Assembly (NCBI GenBank): GCA_036821485.1
Contig: DAISJM010000026.1
Span: 1-49,544 of the forward strand
DNA length: 49,544 nt
Direction of reading: 5' to 3'
Source of the DNA: DAISJM01 sp036821485
GTDB taxonomy: Bacteria > Verrucomicrobiota > Kiritimatiellia > CAIQIC01 > JAGNIJ01
The position numbers and the translations under genes are program-made. A model generated the notes under the pieces. It made no database searches, was not told the DNA's origin, and was given only the letters and a program-made list of their open reading frames with translations. Positions 15,878 to 23,753 of the stretch are shown piece after piece (the stretch's first letter is position 1; each line of letters starts with the position of its first letter).

Positions 15878-16046
15878 CTGCAGGCCAGGGGCCGGCTAGC
15901 CCCCGGGGTCCCCCCCGTGGACGGCTTCGAGAAATTCCTGGACGTCATTCGCCGTCCGCCGCCGGTTTCATGCTTGGCCTTCTGACCTAGGTGCGCTTGT
16001 GTGGGGGCACGATGCGGTTTACGTGGGTCGAGAGGAGCCAAACCCG

Positions 16047-16373
16047 ATGCAGAACCCAAACGTGGTCAGACTTCGGATTCTAATGCAGATGTTCCGCATA
16101 CAGCAGAAGGACATCCGCCGGGCTGTGGGGTGCAGCAAGGCACTGGTCTCCCGACTACTGGGTGATCCGACTTTTCGCGTCCGTGAAAAGTTTTGGATTA
16201 ACTTGAACAGCAAAGTGCTGGAGTTGATTGCCACGTCCGCCCCGTATGTGTTCGACGTTCCGGCCACGTCGGTTCAAGACGTGGAGACTATGGAAATGAC
16301 GAGACCCGGAGGCACGACGAGCACGCCCTCTTCTGGTTCGCCCAACGCTTCGAAGCGTCCATTCAGCGCGTAG
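16047..16373 (+). CDS. Small helix-turn-helix protein
   Basis: This 108-residue protein has an HTH in its first half: RLRILMQMFRIQQKDIRRAV, GCSKALVSRLLGD, FWINLNSKVLELIA, the pattern of a XRE-like or lambda-repressor-like fold. The C-terminal 40 residues are threonine/serine/proline-rich and probably flexible. GAGAGGAG stands about ten bases before the ATG, which fixes the start within a longer frame. Its last 100 bases overlap, tail to tail, the end of the DUF429 gene on the other strand. It is likely a DNA-binding regulator for the element. Confidence 0.65.
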   Translation: MQNPNVVRLRILMQMFRIQQKDIRRAVGCSKALVSRLLGDPTFRVREKFWINLNSKVLELIATSAPYVFDVPATSVQDVETMEMTRPGGTTSTPSSGSPNASKRPFSA

Positions 16374-16912
16374 ATGCCGGTGATCGACGCCAACGCGGCG
16401 TCCACCTGATCCACGTTGGACAGGGCTCCCTCAGCGACGCCGAGACCTCGGAGGATGGATCGACGCCACACGACCTTCGTCATTCCTGTGGGTCGTTTCC
16501 CGGCAAGTGCTACCGAAGTTGCATAGGGGAAGATTTCGATCGCGTGACCCCGCACATTTCCCGTTCGATATCGCGGATAGCACAAACTAATGGCCTCGAA
16601 GGCGCGGAAACCAACACGCATCCAATCGTAGAAGCGACTCTTCTGCCGTGCCGGATCAGATGGCGTCGCGAAACACTGGATGCCACGCTCGCGCAACTTC
16701 AACTCAGCCTGGCGACACTTGCCCGATCGCGACCATCCTGGAGGTGAGTCAATCGCCACGATGTCCGGTTTCCACTCTTGGCAGATGCGTTGGAGCTCTT
16801 CTGGCCGAATATCGTGCTTGGTGTTCTTGATCTTCAGTTCCCCGTCCAAGAGAACAAGATCTAAACCTTTTCCCACACCTACATCTATACCCAGCGACAG
16901 AACATTCATCAT
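16274..16912 (-). CDS. DUF429 family protein (RNase H-like fold)
   Basis: The 212-residue protein starts with LGIDVGVGKGLDLVLLD, an actin/RNase H-like first strand with a conserved Asp, followed by PDIVAIDSPPGWSRSGKCRQAE, the signature region of DUF429 proteins, and HAIEIFPYATSVAL. The family is predicted to be nuclease-like from its fold but has no settled function. It is the last gene on the minus strand after the restriction cluster, 36 bases after the metallopeptidase, so it may belong to the same transcript. Its 3' end overlaps the convergent HTH gene by 100 bases. Confidence 0.75.
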   Translation of the reverse strand: MMNVLSLGIDVGVGKGLDLVLLDGELKIKNTKHDIRPEELQRICQEWKPDIVAIDSPPGWSRSGKCRQAELKLRERGIQCFATPSDPARQKSRFYDWMRVGFRAFEAISLCYPRYRTGNVRGHAIEIFPYATSVALAGKRPTGMTKVVWRRSILRGLGVAEGALSNVDQVDAALASITGIYALNGRFEALGEPEEGVLVVPPGLVISIVSTS

Positions 16913-16948
16913 GTTAAGCCTGCGCGCATTCCCTTGGACCGAACAGGT

Positions 16949-17671
16949 CTACGAGAGCCTGACCTTGTCCAGTGTCTCTTTGCGTTTGCGCCAGTCCGGT
17001 TGGCAACGAGTCAGTAACGCGTAAAAGGCCTTCGAGTGGTTGTGGTGCGTCGTATGACAAAGTTCGTGCATAATGACGTACTCGATGCAGTGGACTGGCA
17101 CCTGCACCAGCGCCACATTCAGAGTCATTCTGTGCGATCGCGTACAACTTCCCCATCGACGTCGCATTGAGCGGACAACCAAGGTTGGTTCGGAGACTCC
17201 GTGACGTGCCGCGACAATGTAGCACTTGGTCAAATAGCGACGGAACACTTCGTGGGCTTGCCTTCGATACCAAGCATCAACACATCTGCGGACATCTCGT
17301 ACCTGACCTCGGTCTTTGACCGACACGCAAAGGAACCGACCCAACAGCTTGGCAGAACGCCTCGCGCCATCCGTTATCTTGAGCCGATACTGACGACCGA
17401 GATAGACGAACGTCTCGCCGGCCACGTACTTCTTTGGCGTCGGCAGAGGATGGTAGGTTTCCAGCCTGTCGAGAGTCCTGGCAATCCACGAAGCCTTCTT
17501 TCGCAGGACGGCTGTGATCGCTTCACCGGCCACGTTCTTTGGCGCAAACACGTCCACGAGGAGTTCTGGAGACACAACAACCCGGAGAGACCTCCGATCG
17601 GCACGATGAAGACGATACGGGATCTGCCTTTCGCCAAACTGCACCTTGTCTTCTGTGCACTCAGTCTTCAT
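16949..17671 (-). CDS. YgjP/SprT-like zinc metallopeptidase (M48-type) linked to a type I RM system
   Basis: About 240 residues of the YgjP-like family. The basic core reads RRRWGSCTRSHRMTLNVALV, then the zinc motif HELCHTTHHNHSKAFYALL (HExxH plus a downstream His). Proteins of this family are very often the last gene of type I restriction operons, next to hsdR; their substrate is unknown. The ATG at 17671 lies inside the end of hsdR (11-base overlap); a TTG at 17683 is an alternative. No secretion signal is seen, so it acts in the cytoplasm. Confidence 0.88.
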   Translation of the reverse strand: MKTECTEDKVQFGERQIPYRLHRADRRSLRVVVSPELLVDVFAPKNVAGEAITAVLRKKASWIARTLDRLETYHPLPTPKKYVAGETFVYLGRQYRLKITDGARRSAKLLGRFLCVSVKDRGQVRDVRRCVDAWYRRQAHEVFRRYLTKCYIVAARHGVSEPTLVVRSMRRRWGSCTRSHRMTLNVALVQVPVHCIEYVIMHELCHTTHHNHSKAFYALLTRCQPDWRKRKETLDKVRLS

Positions 17672-20600
17672 TGGCGATCGCAATCTCGATGCATCGGTCT
17701 ATGAGTGCATCATGCTCTTCGACAGGGATCTCCATCCCGTATTCCTTGCCGATTTCAAAGAGGATGTCGTCGATCTCGCCCCGCATCCTGTTGATGGCAT
17801 CCTGATTGGTGCGCCAATCCCGAATCTTGTGTTTGCCAATCCGCGCCACGACCTGCAGGGCAATATCCGTCTTCGGCTTGTCGTTGCCCGTGGAGTACTG
17901 TGCAAGACTCTCCCGGACGCACCCGAAGAACCGACGTTCCATGTCCTTCCCGACAAGTTCGGCCGGGATATCGTCTTCTGTGTGCGTCACAACCTTCGTG
18001 GAGATCTCTTTCAGTTTCTCCAGAGCCTCCAGAGCACGCAGCCGGCCGGCATGGTATTGCGCGAGCACGTCTTCCAGCAGTTTCGAGAACCTCCTGTAGA
18101 ACGCCGGATCTTTGGCTAACTCCTGCTCGATGACGTGTCGGGTGGCAGAGGCGATCATATCCGCCTTGGCACCCGCGCTCTTTCCCTGATCCTCCAGGAT
18201 GTGCTGTCGTTCTGTCGCGTCGAACAAGTTGATTGGGTTGCAGAGTTGCTGGACTTCCCCGGCGCCGACGTGGGTGTCGATGAGCTTCTTGATCTTCGGC
18301 TCATATTCGGAGAAGTTGATTGTCTCCTGATATCGTTGCGAGACCGCAGCTCGAAGGTTCTGGAAGAACTTCAAGTCTGCCTTGTACTTCTTGATGGTCT
18401 TGAGCGGAGTCGTTTCCAGAAAGTTCGTTGACGACAGAGCGAGTGCCAGCGTCCGCGCGAAGAGGCTGAACCTCTCATAGAACTTGTTGCGGAGATTGTC
18501 GTCCCGAAGATGGACTTCGTAGGCCTCGGGATCTTTGGCGCCTTTGACTTCCTGAAATAGTTCCCAGAGGTCCGAGTGCAGCTGCGGGAGTTCCGCCGCC
18601 TTATCGGCGATGTAGGTGACCGTCTCCTCCAGATCCTGCCGGTCGTAGTTCGCCAGTTGTGCGTAGAAGTCGATGGCTTCGTCGAGTTCCTCGATAACGC
18701 CGCTGTAGTCGAGGATAAGACCGTACTCCTTGCCCTCATGTAGCCTGTTCACCCGAGCAATGGCCTGCAACAGCGTGTGCTCCTTGAGCTTTCGGGCCAG
18801 GTACAGAACCGTGTTGCATGGCGCGTCGAAGCCGGTGAGCAACTTGTCGACCACGATGATGATCTCCGGCTCATCCCCGCGTTTGAAGGCATTGATGAGC
18901 TGTTGGTTGTACTTCCGCTCCGAGCCGTAGCGATCCATCATGGATTGCCAGAAGTCTTTCTCCTTCTGTGAAGGGACACCGCCCTGATCCTCCCCTTCGC
19001 GTTCGGTCGGCGCGGAAATCAGCACCTCCGTCTTGACCTTGCCAAACTCGTCCATGAACTGCTTGTACTTGAGGGCGGTCTCCTTGTCCGGAGTCACGAG
19101 TTGCCCCTTCAGCCCGGTGTCCTGGTACGTCGCGCAGTAGTGCAGGCTCACATCCCACGCGATCATCCTGACACGATGGGTGGCCTTGTTGAGTTGGCGC
19201 TCCGTGGAGAACTTCCGCTTCAAGTCCGCTCGCTGTTCCTCGGTAAGCCCCATGGTCAGTTTCTCGAACCAGCTGTCTATGGCCTCTTCTTCCACGGGCT
19301 GGGGCACGTGACGCGCCTCGTAGAGCAAGGGAACCACCGCCTTGTCCTCGACCGCCCGTGCAATTGTGTATGCCGGTTTGAACAGGTCGCCGAACTGGGC
19401 AAAGGTGTTCTTCTTGGCCGATTTCGCCAAAGGCGTGCCCGTGAAAGCGATAAAGCAAGCGCCCTTCAGGGCCAAACGCATCTGGGCGTGTTGCTCGCTG
19501 TATTGACTGCGGTGTCCTTCGTCGACCAACACGAATGTGTTGCGATTTGCCTCCTTCAAGCCTCGACTGGCCACAGCGGTCGCGAACTTGTGGATGGTCG
19601 TTGTGACGACGTGTAGCTGCTGATCAAGCAGCAAGGTGACAAGGTCTTTGCCTGTGCTCGCCTGCTCCGGCTCCAGTCCACAGGCCCTGAACGTCCCCCA
19701 TATCTGATCGTCCAGATCAACGCGATCGGTGACAAGAACGACCTTCGGGCTCAGAATTCCCGGATGAAGGGCAAGCGACTTGGCCAGCATGACCATTGTC
19801 AGCGACTTGCCGCTTCCTTGGGTGTGCCACACCACGCCACCTGAACGAGGCCCTTCGGGGGCGGCACCGAGGACACGCTCCATGATGTCCTGCACCGTGA
19901 AGTACTGCTGATAGCGAGCAATCTTCTTTTCCCCATTGTCGAACAGGATGAACTTGTACACGAGTTCCAGCAGTCGCTCGGGACGGCACAGCGCGTAGAG
20001 GGTGCGATCCTGCTCATAGACCTCCCGGCCCTGATCCAGGACCGACAAGAACTCCTTGCGGACATCTGCGAAAGGAACAGACAGGAGACGTTCGAGTGAC
20101 TCCTTCTTGGCGGGCTTCTTCAGTAGTGGCCGGATGGAGCCATCCAAACCCTCTTCTTTCCAGACAGTCCAGAACTGCCGCGGCGTGCCCGTAGTTCCGT
20201 ACTGCGCTTTGTCGCGGGCAAGGGCGAGTAGAAGTTGCGAGTAGAGAAATACTTGAGGGATACCGTCCTTGGCCTGGTAGTCCGCCAACTGCTCGATCGC
20301 GATCTCGATGGGCGGCTTCTTCGCCTGGGCATAGGCCGATCGCTTGCACTCAATGACCGTCAGGGGGATGCCATTCACGAAAAGAACGATGTCCGGGATG
20401 TAGTGCTTCTCATACCCGACACGCTCGACTTTGAACTCGGCCGTGCAGTGGTACGTGTTGTTCTCGGGATGCTTCCAGTCGATGTATTCGATCGAGAAAC
20501 TCTTGGTATCGCCATCCACAGTCTGCGGCACGCTGGTCCCGAGACAGAGTAGGTCATAGGCCTGCTCGTTCTGGTGCATCGCTCCCGTCGCGCGAAAACT

Positions 20601-20879
20601 CTTCAGCGCCTGAACCGCATTTTGGATGGCGTTCTCTGTGAATGGGCGCGTTTGCCCTTTGAAGTCATAGCGGCAATGCGAGCTGATATGCTCAATCAGT
20701 ACCGGCTCGAGGATCGCCCCACCAAGACGATTGCCTCGAAGCTGTGCAGATTCCTCTGGGGTCAGGTACTGCCAGCCCATCTGCATCAACAGGTGCAGAG
20801 CGGGAAGCTGAGACTGCACCTTTTCGAGGTAGTTCGGCACTTCCTCAGCCGCCGCACCGTATTCTGCACGATCTTCCAT
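17661..20879 (-). CDS. hsdR: Type I restriction endonuclease subunit R (HsdR)
   Basis: HsdR is the DNA-translocating, cleaving subunit of the type I complex. The 1072-residue protein has the N-terminal nuclease core with Asp163 in PDIVLFVNG and Glu177/Lys179 in TVIECKR (PD-(D/E)xK). Walker A HTQGSGKS is near 352-359, and the superfamily 2 helicase motifs include LVTDRVDLDDQI, LVDEGHRSQ, FTGTPLA, VDKLLTGFDAP and ARVNRLHEGK. A long helical C-terminal region binds the methyltransferase. Length and motifs are complete, so it should be active. It begins two bases after the hsdS stop. Confidence 0.95.
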   Translation of the reverse strand: MEDRAEYGAAAEEVPNYLEKVQSQLPALHLLMQMGWQYLTPEESAQLRGNRLGGAILEPVLIEHISSHCRYDFKGQTRPFTENAIQNAVQALKSFRATGAMHQNEQAYDLLCLGTSVPQTVDGDTKSFSIEYIDWKHPENNTYHCTAEFKVERVGYEKHYIPDIVLFVNGIPLTVIECKRSAYAQAKKPPIEIAIEQLADYQAKDGIPQVFLYSQLLLALARDKAQYGTTGTPRQFWTVWKEEGLDGSIRPLLKKPAKKESLERLLSVPFADVRKEFLSVLDQGREVYEQDRTLYALCRPERLLELVYKFILFDNGEKKIARYQQYFTVQDIMERVLGAAPEGPRSGGVVWHTQGSGKSLTMVMLAKSLALHPGILSPKVVLVTDRVDLDDQIWGTFRACGLEPEQASTGKDLVTLLLDQQLHVVTTTIHKFATAVASRGLKEANRNTFVLVDEGHRSQYSEQHAQMRLALKGACFIAFTGTPLAKSAKKNTFAQFGDLFKPAYTIARAVEDKAVVPLLYEARHVPQPVEEEAIDSWFEKLTMGLTEEQRADLKRKFSTERQLNKATHRVRMIAWDVSLHYCATYQDTGLKGQLVTPDKETALKYKQFMDEFGKVKTEVLISAPTEREGEDQGGVPSQKEKDFWQSMMDRYGSERKYNQQLINAFKRGDEPEIIIVVDKLLTGFDAPCNTVLYLARKLKEHTLLQAIARVNRLHEGKEYGLILDYSGVIEELDEAIDFYAQLANYDRQDLEETVTYIADKAAELPQLHSDLWELFQEVKGAKDPEAYEVHLRDDNLRNKFYERFSLFARTLALALSSTNFLETTPLKTIKKYKADLKFFQNLRAAVSQRYQETINFSEYEPKIKKLIDTHVGAGEVQQLCNPINLFDATERQHILEDQGKSAGAKADMIASATRHVIEQELAKDPAFYRRFSKLLEDVLAQYHAGRLRALEALEKLKEISTKVVTHTEDDIPAELVGKDMERRFFGCVRESLAQYSTGNDKPKTDIALQVVARIGKHKIRDWRTNQDAINRMRGEIDDILFEIGKEYGMEIPVEEHDALIDRCIEIAIANED

Positions 20880-20880
20880 G

Positions 20881-22116
20881 TTAAGCTTTCACCCGGACTT
20901 CGCCGGTCAGCAGTTTCTGCATCATGCCCTTCTTCTGATTCCGCAGGACTTCCAGCCGACGTTCCTCGGCTACAATCTCCGCGTCCGCAGCTTGGAGTAC
21001 TTCCGCGATGGCACTTTGTTCATTCTCCTCGGGCACAAGCACCTTGATACGTGCAAAGTTGTGATACTTAAGGCTCAAAGTGTCATCGACCAGCCCTTGC
21101 GAATGTTTCCAGAAGAGGTGCACGACGGGATGGTGCTTGAACAGGTAGCCCATGAACTGAACACAGATGCCTTGGCGCGGCGTGCAAATCGTATAGGCAG
21201 GGCTGACGATACCCTCCAGCGACGACACCGCATTCACGCCTTGCCACATTCGCATCGTGTTGTAGCCGATGTCGTCCGGGCATATCCTGCGATAGAGAGT
21301 CTTATCCTCGTTTGATCCGTCCTTCCGGTCCAAGTCAGCAGCGGGCACAATGCCGCGGTTTGCCGTGATAGCCAAGAGCGGCAGGTCGGGTCGTTTGGTC
21401 TCCTCTCGCTCGATGAACATGTCTCCCATCAAGCGGCTTCTCCACTTCTCACGAAAACCCAGCAGTCGTTTCTTGCCGGTGAGAAGTTGCTGCATGAGAC
21501 CGTGCTTGCGGCGTTTCTTGGCGTCGATAAGCCTCTGCATCTTGGCAATAGCAGTGTCCCAGGCGTCTAACGACTCATAGATTGCGCGTTGCTCCTCACG
21601 TTCGGGGACAGGGATCAAAAAGGATCTAAGCAGAATCGTTGGATTGATGTTCGCTTGGCTCGCGCCTGGTGTTGCCAGCGCTCGTAACCGGCCAAAAGTG
21701 TTATCCCAACAGAGCAGTTGCCCGACATAACCGGACACGGCTCGTTCGGAATTTACGCGCATTCGCACGAGGTACGAGGCGAATACACACTCCAGATCCT
21801 CCGTCGCACGAGCAGCCTTGCCCACCAGTTCGCGGCTGTTCGTCCGGTTAAAGAGAATGTCATCCTTGCGAACCAAGTATTTCTCTCTCTCATCCTTGTC
21901 GAGAGTCACGCGCGCCATATCCTTGGCCATGATTCTTCCATCCTGAAGATGAGACATGCCGACAATGGGCGTATTCCCATCGGCAGATGTGGCAAGCGAT
22001 AACCCGTATTGTGATTCACTAATAACGTAACCGAGTGATTCTGCCCTCCACTTCCTGGGAATCCATCCAACGTCCGTTTTCTTGTATCCCGGCCTGTTTT
22101 CGTTCGGACCCTTCAT
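20881..22116 (-). CDS. hsdS: Type I restriction specificity subunit S (HsdS), two recognition domains
   Basis: HsdS chooses the DNA target. The 411-residue protein has two target-recognition domains, each followed by a conserved helical spacer. The first half ends in IPVPEREEQRAIYESLDAWD and HGLMQQLLTGKKRLLGF; the second in VLVPEENEQSAIAEVLQAAD and KGMMQKLLTGEVRV. This internal repeat is the hallmark of a full HsdS recognising a split site. Its ATG overlaps the preceding stop (ATGA at 22113-22116). It is unusual that two unrelated genes separate it from hsdM and that a second, half-size HsdS heads the same operon. Confidence 0.93.
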   Translation of the reverse strand: MKGPNENRPGYKKTDVGWIPRKWRAESLGYVISESQYGLSLATSADGNTPIVGMSHLQDGRIMAKDMARVTLDKDEREKYLVRKDDILFNRTNSRELVGKAARATEDLECVFASYLVRMRVNSERAVSGYVGQLLCWDNTFGRLRALATPGASQANINPTILLRSFLIPVPEREEQRAIYESLDAWDTAIAKMQRLIDAKKRRKHGLMQQLLTGKKRLLGFREKWRSRLMGDMFIEREETKRPDLPLLAITANRGIVPAADLDRKDGSNEDKTLYRRICPDDIGYNTMRMWQGVNAVSSLEGIVSPAYTICTPRQGICVQFMGYLFKHHPVVHLFWKHSQGLVDDTLSLKYHNFARIKVLVPEENEQSAIAEVLQAADAEIVAEERRLEVLRNQKKGMMQKLLTGEVRVKA

Positions 22117-23753
22117 GGAGTGCTCACCTTTGCAGCTTTCGGTCCCAAGCGGATGACACTGTCTTTGATCTCAAGGATGTCGCAGTCGCGAAGCAGTGAA
22201 ACCAAAGTGTTCAGGCGGTCTGGCATCCAAGGCACACCCCGCTGTGCGAGGTCGCGCCGAGCGCTGACGGTTGGCTCAACGCCCTGGTCGCCAAGCAGAA
22301 ATCTGAGTCGCTGGGCCGAGCCGTCGAAGCGAGAGAGAGCAACACGCATATGCTGAGAGAAGATGAGATCGGAGAAGATGTCTCGCAGGAGGTCGCTCAA
22401 CTTCCGGTCTTGCCGGGCTCGGAGCCAGTCGAAGAACCAGCCCATTCCCATCCGGTCGGCACCGCCCAACTCCATCTCGGTCTTGTTCCGTTCGTCGCTG
22501 CGGCGAACAATCATCCGCCAATACCATCCAGCGAGCATTCGCAGGCCGCTTACGGCTCCCTTGTCCGTGCAGGGATCGTCAACGTACTCGAAACGCTTGT
22601 CGCCAACATGCACCTTCGCGTTCCATGCCCGGGAGGTCTTCTCCTCGTCCGTACCGTGCAGGTCGCCCGCAACGTGCTTGAGAAGGTCTTTGAAAGTCGT
22701 CTTGGGATTCTGGCCCGCCGCCTGCATCTTCTCAGCCCAGAACTCAACGCTCGCTTCGATCGACCGACAACCTTTGGCCAGGGCCTCTTCGAAACACCAG
22801 AGGAACAACTCGATCGCATATCGTTGATACTGCCGTGCCATGAAACAGGACCAGCGTCGGCAGTGATTTTCCAGCAAGGGCTCCTTGAACCGCAGTGCCT
22901 TGCCGTCCTCCCAAAGCCCTGTGTACCAAGCGTCTCGAATCTGGTAGGAGTCAACGCCTTGGCGCTGAGCGAGCGTTGCGAGGAGCAGTCGGGCGGTTAC
23001 GGTTCGCGCGTAGCCAAACTGTTCCGGGTCAGTTGGGAGCAGTTTGCTGAGGAATCGAGCCTTCTGTTTATCAAATGAGGAACCGCGGTAGCATGTTGGA
23101 TCCAGCCCGGCTTCGCCCAGTTTGCAGACCTCGCTCCACTCGAGCTTCGGCACGTCAAGGCTATCGAGGTAGTCGTACGACTTGGCCTTTTGCAGGCTTG
23201 CGTCCACTTGCTTGACGATGTCGGTTGCGCCTTCGTCTTTGGACACGACAGCAATGTCCAAGGAAGACCCGTCCACCGCTTGCGAACGATAGCCCTCCAT
23301 CAGCCCAAGCGCCCGCAATGCCGGCCCGTAAATCGCGGCTGCGTACAGGCTCGTGGAGTTTGTTCGGCCGGCTGTCTTGAATGAAGGCTGGTAGGGCAGA
23401 TCGCCCGACTCACCAACGCCGATGCGGTTATTGGCGACACCGTAAGGTCGCTTCCCTTTGTATTCGTCTTTGAAGGTCAGCGATATCGCAATTTCCACTT
23501 TCTCGCGGAAGGCTCGATAGTTCTTCTCCGTGAAGAGTCGGTCGTGATCCTTCTGGCAGAGTTGCTGGAACTTCCAAGGTATCCAGGCTCCAAGGAAGAA
23601 CATGCCCATGTCGCTAGTCGCGTTGTTGATTTGAGGAAGCAAGTCATTGCCGACCATCGTCAGGCCCACCCAGCGTAGGCCGAGGAAGTCGATGCCGCCT
23701 CCTCTTGGCGAGAAGTCCTCGGTCGTGAATGGTTGTCTTGGCAGATCCTTCAT
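22113..23753 (-). CDS. Unknown 546-residue protein embedded in the type I RM operon
   Basis: I do not recognise this protein. Its N-terminus holds an aromatic segment (FFLGAWIPWKFQQLCQ, about 50-65). The middle has long helices and a Lys/Glu-rich region. The C-terminus (PWMPDRLNTLVSLLRDCDILEIKDS) could be a winged-helix. There is no clear nuclease, helicase or ATPase motif, and no membrane segment. It overlaps the PLD gene upstream and hsdS downstream by four bases each (ATGA), so it is made in step with both. That coupling suggests that it and the PLD protein form a functional pair or a complex with the restriction enzyme. The ATG at 23753 is chosen for the overlap. Confidence 0.8.
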   Translation of the reverse strand: MKDLPRQPFTTEDFSPRGGGIDFLGLRWVGLTMVGNDLLPQINNATSDMGMFFLGAWIPWKFQQLCQKDHDRLFTEKNYRAFREKVEIAISLTFKDEYKGKRPYGVANNRIGVGESGDLPYQPSFKTAGRTNSTSLYAAAIYGPALRALGLMEGYRSQAVDGSSLDIAVVSKDEGATDIVKQVDASLQKAKSYDYLDSLDVPKLEWSEVCKLGEAGLDPTCYRGSSFDKQKARFLSKLLPTDPEQFGYARTVTARLLLATLAQRQGVDSYQIRDAWYTGLWEDGKALRFKEPLLENHCRRWSCFMARQYQRYAIELFLWCFEEALAKGCRSIEASVEFWAEKMQAAGQNPKTTFKDLLKHVAGDLHGTDEEKTSRAWNAKVHVGDKRFEYVDDPCTDKGAVSGLRMLAGWYWRMIVRRSDERNKTEMELGGADRMGMGWFFDWLRARQDRKLSDLLRDIFSDLIFSQHMRVALSRFDGSAQRLRFLLGDQGVEPTVSARRDLAQRGVPWMPDRLNTLVSLLRDCDILEIKDSVIRLGPKAAKVSTP

